From the NCBI GenBank assembly GCA_026419785.1, contig JAODTK010005676.1:1-64000 (forward strand): a stretch of 64,000 bases of DNA. Direction: 5' to 3'. This document shows positions 59,387 through 64,000 of the stretch, one piece after another (within the stretch, counting starts at the first letter, position 1; the number at the start of each line of letters is the position of its first letter). Under the pieces are notes generated by a model. It ran no database searches. It worked only from the letters and a program-made list of their open reading frames with translations, and had not been told where the DNA came from. A program made the translations under genes and the position numbers. This stretch comes from Sclerodactyla briareus. Its lineage: Eukaryota; Echinodermata; Holothuroidea; Dendrochirotida; Sclerodactylidae.

Positions 59387-59927
59387 GGGGTGTTTTCTAT
59401 GTCACAACAGCATTTTTATTATTTTTATTTTTTTTTTAGGAGCTATATTATTTGGTTGTTAATTTCGCGTGACAATTCTCGATAAAGCGAGAAAACCTGG
59501 CCGGGTCCTAAAATCTCCTGACAATAAAGTCCTTTCTAACCAATGATAATAAAACGCAGGAGACAAAATTATTTTACGAACGCTCGTGTTCAAAACTCAT
59601 ATCGGACTGACTCCTCGTCCACCAACGGAACAAGATCATACTGACATAACTTAATTTACATATTACGTAATGAACAAACAAAATGGTATAGTCATAAATA
59701 CTTGTAATCCTACAGTAACGAGGGTGGGAAATTGAACGGTGCACCTCAGAAAATCGTTGAGAACTACTTGTAAAACTACGGGTGAATTGGGTAATCTGAG
59801 CTCGCAATAACCGGCACACGAGGTGTTATATCGGAAGCGTGACCGTCGAATATAAGGAGGACCTTTTCGATTCTCCTTCTAGTGGTGTTTGTACTCGTGA
59901 AACTTTGGTGCGACAGGCCCTAAGGCC

Positions 59928-60306
59928 TAGGATTCCATAGATGGCGGGGGTTGTGATCTGCGGTATGAATGTAAAAATCATAGTTTTGCGAGGGAGGTTG
60001 ATATTTTAAAAAGGAATGAAGCGTGTTACCATGTAAAAAAAAAACAAAAAAAAACCCATAGATATGTAGCAACTCACGTAGAATTACGTTGAAGTGCTTT
60101 ATTAGGGAGATATCAATAACTGCCGTTATTGCCGCCTCCTTACCCATTTAATATTTTGCTACTCTGTGTTCGTTTCATTTTTTTTTTTTCGCTGTTACGG
60201 ACGCGTGTCCCTATCTCTGCAATTCATTGTAGCTCTTTAGGTATACGTCATGTCCAACTCACCTGAACTGCCTTTCGGTGTTTTCGTCCGCATCTATGGA
60301 ACCCTA
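59928..60306. mobile_element. TTCCATAGATG-family element, copy D
   Basis: TAGGATTCCATAGATG (59928-59943) is the inverse, with one mismatch, of CATCTATGGAACCCTA (60291-60306). Next to the left arm are GCGGTATGAATGTAAAAATC and TTTTGCGAGGGAGG words. Confidence 0.85.
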
Positions 60307-60685
60307 TAGTCCGAAGGGGTTGAACGATATGAATGCAATAGGTCAACATTTCGATACCAATGAGAGTCGCGGGATTATAATATCGATGAGAAGTACTGTC
60401 CTCACTAACAGTTGAAACTGAGGCCCGTCCTCCCGTTTGGTTGGGCCGCGGTTTCTGCCTTTTTGTCGGGCCAGCTCCGTCCATATATACTTTCACGAAA
60501 GTGAGAACCCTCCGTTCAATTCCGTTTTGAGTTTTAGGGAGTAGTTCGTAAGCTCTTTTGTAACTATTTGGTACCAGTGTCCGTTTTCCGTAACGTAAAG
60601 GCATGAAACAGGATGCGTTGAAATTGTGAGTCAATTAAGGATTGACGTATTGATTCTAAAGGCAAAATTTGAATATTGAGATGAT

Positions 60686-61400
60686 GACAAGTACCGATAA
60701 CCAATGAGCCATATGGTCGAAAGAAATCGCCGCTATCGAGATAGGCAAGTCAATTAGTCCTATTTTTCATCTTTTTACCGATGCAAGCAGACGTCGTCAG
60801 TCAGTCAGTCATCCGTTTGAAGATCTTAACAATTTGTTCGCCCTATATTCACGATGTTATTGGTTGCCTACAGCAAAACGCAAAACTGCCCTATGGTACC
60901 GAATGGCCAATTACGATAGGTTAGATTTCTGGAGGAATATGAGATGGAATGACAAGTACGTATACCTGAACTAATGGTCGAAATGACATCGACAGCTATC
61001 GAGATTAAAAAAATAAGGCCAACGTCAAATTAAGTTCCTATAATGTTATCTTTTTAAATTTACCTAGTCAAGCGACGTCCAGTCAGTCAGTCCGTTTTTG
61101 AAGTATTCTTAACAATTTGTCGCACTATATATTCCATATGTTGGTTGCCTACAGCAACGACTGCTATGGTACCGAAATGCAATTCCCATAGGTGAGAATT
61201 TCCATGAGGAATCCCCCTATGTTGGGTGGTCCAGCTCTGTGGTACATTGTCTACCCCGAAAAGGCATGTGTGGTGTGTTGTGTGGTGTTGTGGTGTGTGT
61301 GCGTGTGTCTATATCTACTTTTTTTTTGCAGATAGGCCCACCTCAAGTTTGAAACGACTAAACATGTTCACATTTGGCACAAGGGTGAAAAACCTCGTTC
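60686..61400 (+). repeat. Dispersed repeat H, tandem ~265-300-bp units with GT tract
   Basis: GACAAGTAC..ATGGTCGAAA..CGCTATCGAGAT occurs at 60686 and again at 60951. CAGTCAGTCAGTC and GTTGGTTGCCTACAGCAA(A/C)(A/G) follow in both. The second unit continues into GGGTGGTCCAG, GT-rich DNA (61265-61308) and CAAGTTTGAAACGACTAAACATG. Confidence 0.78.
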
Positions 61401-62902
61401 AAAAAAAAAAAAAAGATTGTCGAGATATTCGAAGATTGAATGACTGAAATTCCGAATCTCTCTAGCGATAAGGTACAAACGTAAAAGACCAAACAACAAA
61501 AACCAGATTTTTCCTTTTAATCTGGTGGTTGTCTTTATTTGGAGTGGGGGGGGCAGAAGGCTCACTTTTTGGGTTAAACTTATATTTTTTCTTTCCAATG
61601 TCTCAAGATATTTGGAGAGGTGAAAATGACTAGACAATACCGGGTCGTCACGATGATATTGAAATACAGTCACATGGTCTAATACAGTCACATTCGTATC
61701 CAAATACGAACAAATATCAAAGGCAATAAACAGATCATTTCACAAGATTGCCAATAAGATCTCCCAACTCCCATCCGGGGGTGTCCCTGTTTGTAACGTT
61801 TTTTTCAGTGCAATCCATGTAAATAAGTCAAGTGCTCTCAGCCGGCTCCGTGACGCGATGTGTCAGAGAAATGATATAGAAACATGGAAATGGAAATATC
61901 CATGTTTCTTCTCTAAATTTTTGAACGAGTCAAGCATTCAATGACCCATCATTTTTTTTTTTGTCGTATAGAGAGGCAAGCAATGTCAAGTTTTTCATCC
62001 CCTCTGCTTGAAGTCCCCTCGTGAAAGGTTAAACCGCGGTAAAATGCATGAAACGATCAATCCGGAGTGGATATGCCCATCGTTTATCATGATTGCCCTC
62101 TCCTATATAGCTAAAGCTTCTCGCGTCGAACTGATCGTACCGGGAGGAATCAGTAAGAAGAAAAACCGACTGTAATTGAAAACGCGAAATCCCGTTTCCA
62201 ATCAATCAAGATGTTGTAATACGTGAAATAATTCGGCGGCGTTTTCTTCTCTCTCAAGAACAAAAGCCAACAGTTATATAACGCCAGAACCTTTTTAGTT
62301 TCCTCTATCCGTTTCTTGCCCTATTGGCATCGCATGCAAAGTGCATCGGCCGCTCTGACGCTCCAGCTTTGAGGCCTGCATCAGCCGCCAAAAGTTTACC
62401 CCTCCGGTAACTGTCACTACATTTGGATCAAGTTGAGGAGAGATTCCAAAAGTTTTTCCTTTATATATTGTTTGTTTTCATTTCTATGAACACTCGTGGA
62501 CAAAACACCCTACCTATACAGGTCCGGCAAGTACAGACCTGATACCGGCACCAATTTTGGAAAAAAAACCGATTCGAACCTGCACCAGTTCCTACGACAA
62601 GGCAACACTTCTTTGCCAGTTTGCGGTACTAATGTGAAGGAGGAGGTTATTTTTTGGCACTCCGACAGGGAACTGTCTACCCCCCCCCCCATTTTCCCTG
62701 TTCCTGTCTTTCCATGATGAGCGCTAAGCGGAAGGCAACGGTTCGTCCCCCCCCCCCAAGCCAGATACAAATTTACGCCACTGATCAATTGTACCATAAA
62801 AGTGGCATTCGGACCTATATACCAATCTGCCTTCACCTTGATTATTTCCTTCCAGTATTTTTGTCATCGATGAATCATGAGGTACATTCCTGTTACCATA
62901 TC
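61401..62902. other. No supported gene
   Basis: The right end of a hAT-like element (ATTTACGCCACTG, ending 62783) is present with C runs at 62679-62757, but no matching left end was found. Other open frames are unassigned. Confidence 0.4.
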
Positions 62903-63166
62903 CAGGCGTACCGGGCGATTTGTCTTGGAGGGGGGGTTAGCGAGGCGGAACCCAGGAAAGTTCGCCCTCATTAATTGCGGCTACCCGCCTTATTGGCAAA
63001 TGAGTGCCATTTAGTGCCCCGATACCCTGCTGCTGAACATTTGCTAAATAAAAGCTGCAAACCCACTAACTACGCAAACTCAATTTTGTTGTAGAAATTT
63101 TATAGATCCCTTGGTCATGGGGGTTTAACCCCTCCCCCCCCCCCCCCCCACCGCGGTACGCCACTG
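62903..63166. mobile_element. Non-autonomous hAT element with near-perfect 8-bp target duplication
   Basis: It starts CAGGCGTACCGGGCG and ends with the inverse of CAGTGGCGTACCGCGG. The flanks are ACCATATC (62895-62902) and TCCATATC (63167-63174), 7 of 8 matching. A C run lies inside the right end. Related to 31310-31584. Confidence 0.82.
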
Positions 63167-63350
63167 TCCATATCATATATTGCAGAGTCGTCCTCTCCTA
63201 TTGCCACGGCCATCAACTTAAAACGGGCGGGCGGGCGTTTGGGAAGTCTCGTTTCCATGCACGCTGCGAGCGGGCGTTTCTCGAGTCACGCACCTTCTTC
63301 TCACTTTTAGTGTGTATATCTGCGCTTATATACGAACCGATGTAGCCTAC

Positions 63351-63414
63351 TATTATATTATATTGTATTGTTATTATTATTATTATTAAATTTTATTATT
63401 ATTATGATTATTTA
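63351..63414 (+). repeat. (TTA)n microsatellite
   Basis: TTATTATTATTATTA units with interruptions, followed directly by AAACACTGG. Confidence 0.92.
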
Positions 63415-63417
63415 TCA

Positions 63418-63655
63418 AACACTGGGCGCATCCTATTGTTTAAACCTAAACACCGGGTGTTTATGTCTGAAGACCAGTGTTCTAATGTCAACGATTACGG
63501 TCCACCATTAACACTTCACAATGAGCAGGTTGTGGAGATTTAATTAGCAAATACTTACCATATCAATGTTTAAACACATGTAAATAGTGTTCAATAGGGT
63601 TGTGGCCGTTAAAAATAGAGCCAATCTGTATAAAATCTCACACCTAGTGTTGAAA
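63418..63655. repeat. Possible small inverted-repeat element (AAACACTGG ends)
   Basis: AAACACTGGGCG at the left and CCTAGTGTTGAAA at the right are imperfectly inverse. Several AACACTG/CAGTGTT words lie inside. Ends and target duplication are not secure. Confidence 0.35.
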
Positions 63656-64000
63656 CAATTTATGAAATGTTTTTTGTGACATTATTTGAGCTAAAATTGT
63701 CCTCTACTCTCCATTATCGGGCTACAAGCCGTAAGATTGGCAGGGGAAACCGAAATCGATTACGCACATACAACACTGGACCCGCCCGCCCGCCCGCGTT
63801 GCATGGAAAGGCTCCATTGAAAATAACAATTAGCGATTTTAGACGCCCCGCCCCCCCGCGTGCTGTGAAACGCGGCTTACACGTCTCGCTTCTGACTCGG
63901 TACAATCAACTGATAATGGTTAACGAGTGTTTACGCGGGATTACACAGGTATGAGAATACTATGATGTCTCGTTGGCATCGGGCTTGAAGAAAGAAAGAA
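63656..64000. other. No supported gene
   Basis: GC-rich CCCGCC tracts at 63782-63800 and 63846-63860. The short frames on both strands are shadows of these. Confidence 0.4.

Noticed and set aside
60248-60634. 128-codon minus frame
   Set aside because: It starts inside unassigned DNA and ends within TTCCATAGATG element copy D; no domain.

Overview
This is a eukaryotic (metazoan) window that is mostly non-coding and repeat-rich. No long host open reading frame is present; the longest open frames lie in transposon remnants or overlap repeats. The composition suggests a marine invertebrate, probably a non-vertebrate deuterostome such as an echinoderm or hemichordate. The grounds are: intron-containing host coding sequence, abundant short inverted-repeat elements, (AAT)n and GT/CA microsatellites, G-homopolymer runs, dispersed repeats rich in TGACCT/AGGTCA words, LINEs with invertebrate-type tails, and an excess of the palindrome TAGGCCTA. 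The species assignment is inference.

The only host gene I can support is at the left edge on the minus strand (83-4403). It is the 5' coding part of a muscle LIM protein / cysteine-and-glycine-rich protein (MLP/CSRP). Three coding exons (4293-4403, 1293-1452, 83-218) have good splice sites and compatible phases. They encode LIM domain 1 with its glycine-rich tail, a linker, and the start of LIM domain 2; the gene continues beyond base 1. The exons carry small indels, which means either a recently decayed gene or base-level assembly error.

The rest is a mobile-element graveyard. At 16007-18271 there is a hAT DNA transposon with imperfect terminal inverted repeats (TIRs), a partly matching 8-bp target duplication and a decayed ZMYM1/P52rIPK-type transposase on the minus strand. 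Two short non-autonomous hAT elements keep target duplications: 31310-31584 (8/8 match) and 62903-63166 (7/8 match). Three LINE remnants come from different groups: an L2/CR1-like reverse transcriptase with a (ATT)n tail (47960-49125, minus), the C-terminal part of another non-LTR RT with a (TC)n tail (51752-52510, minus), and an L1-like 3' end with a zinc knuckle and poly-A (about 55850-56662, plus).

Several families of small inverted-repeat elements are spread through 30-64 kb. The most abundant carries TTCCATAGATG at its ends, and one terminus has grown into a ten-copy 29-bp tandem array at 47104-47394. Other local structures are a ~1.35-kb tandem duplication (10012-11337 / 12078-13440), a ~291-bp tandem repeat (25090-26060), a ~311-bp tandem repeat (50100-50990), three copies of a ~480-bp dispersed repeat, and a family with a conserved GATGAGAT hairpin. 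I saw no rRNA, complete tRNA, CRISPR array or bacterial-type operon.
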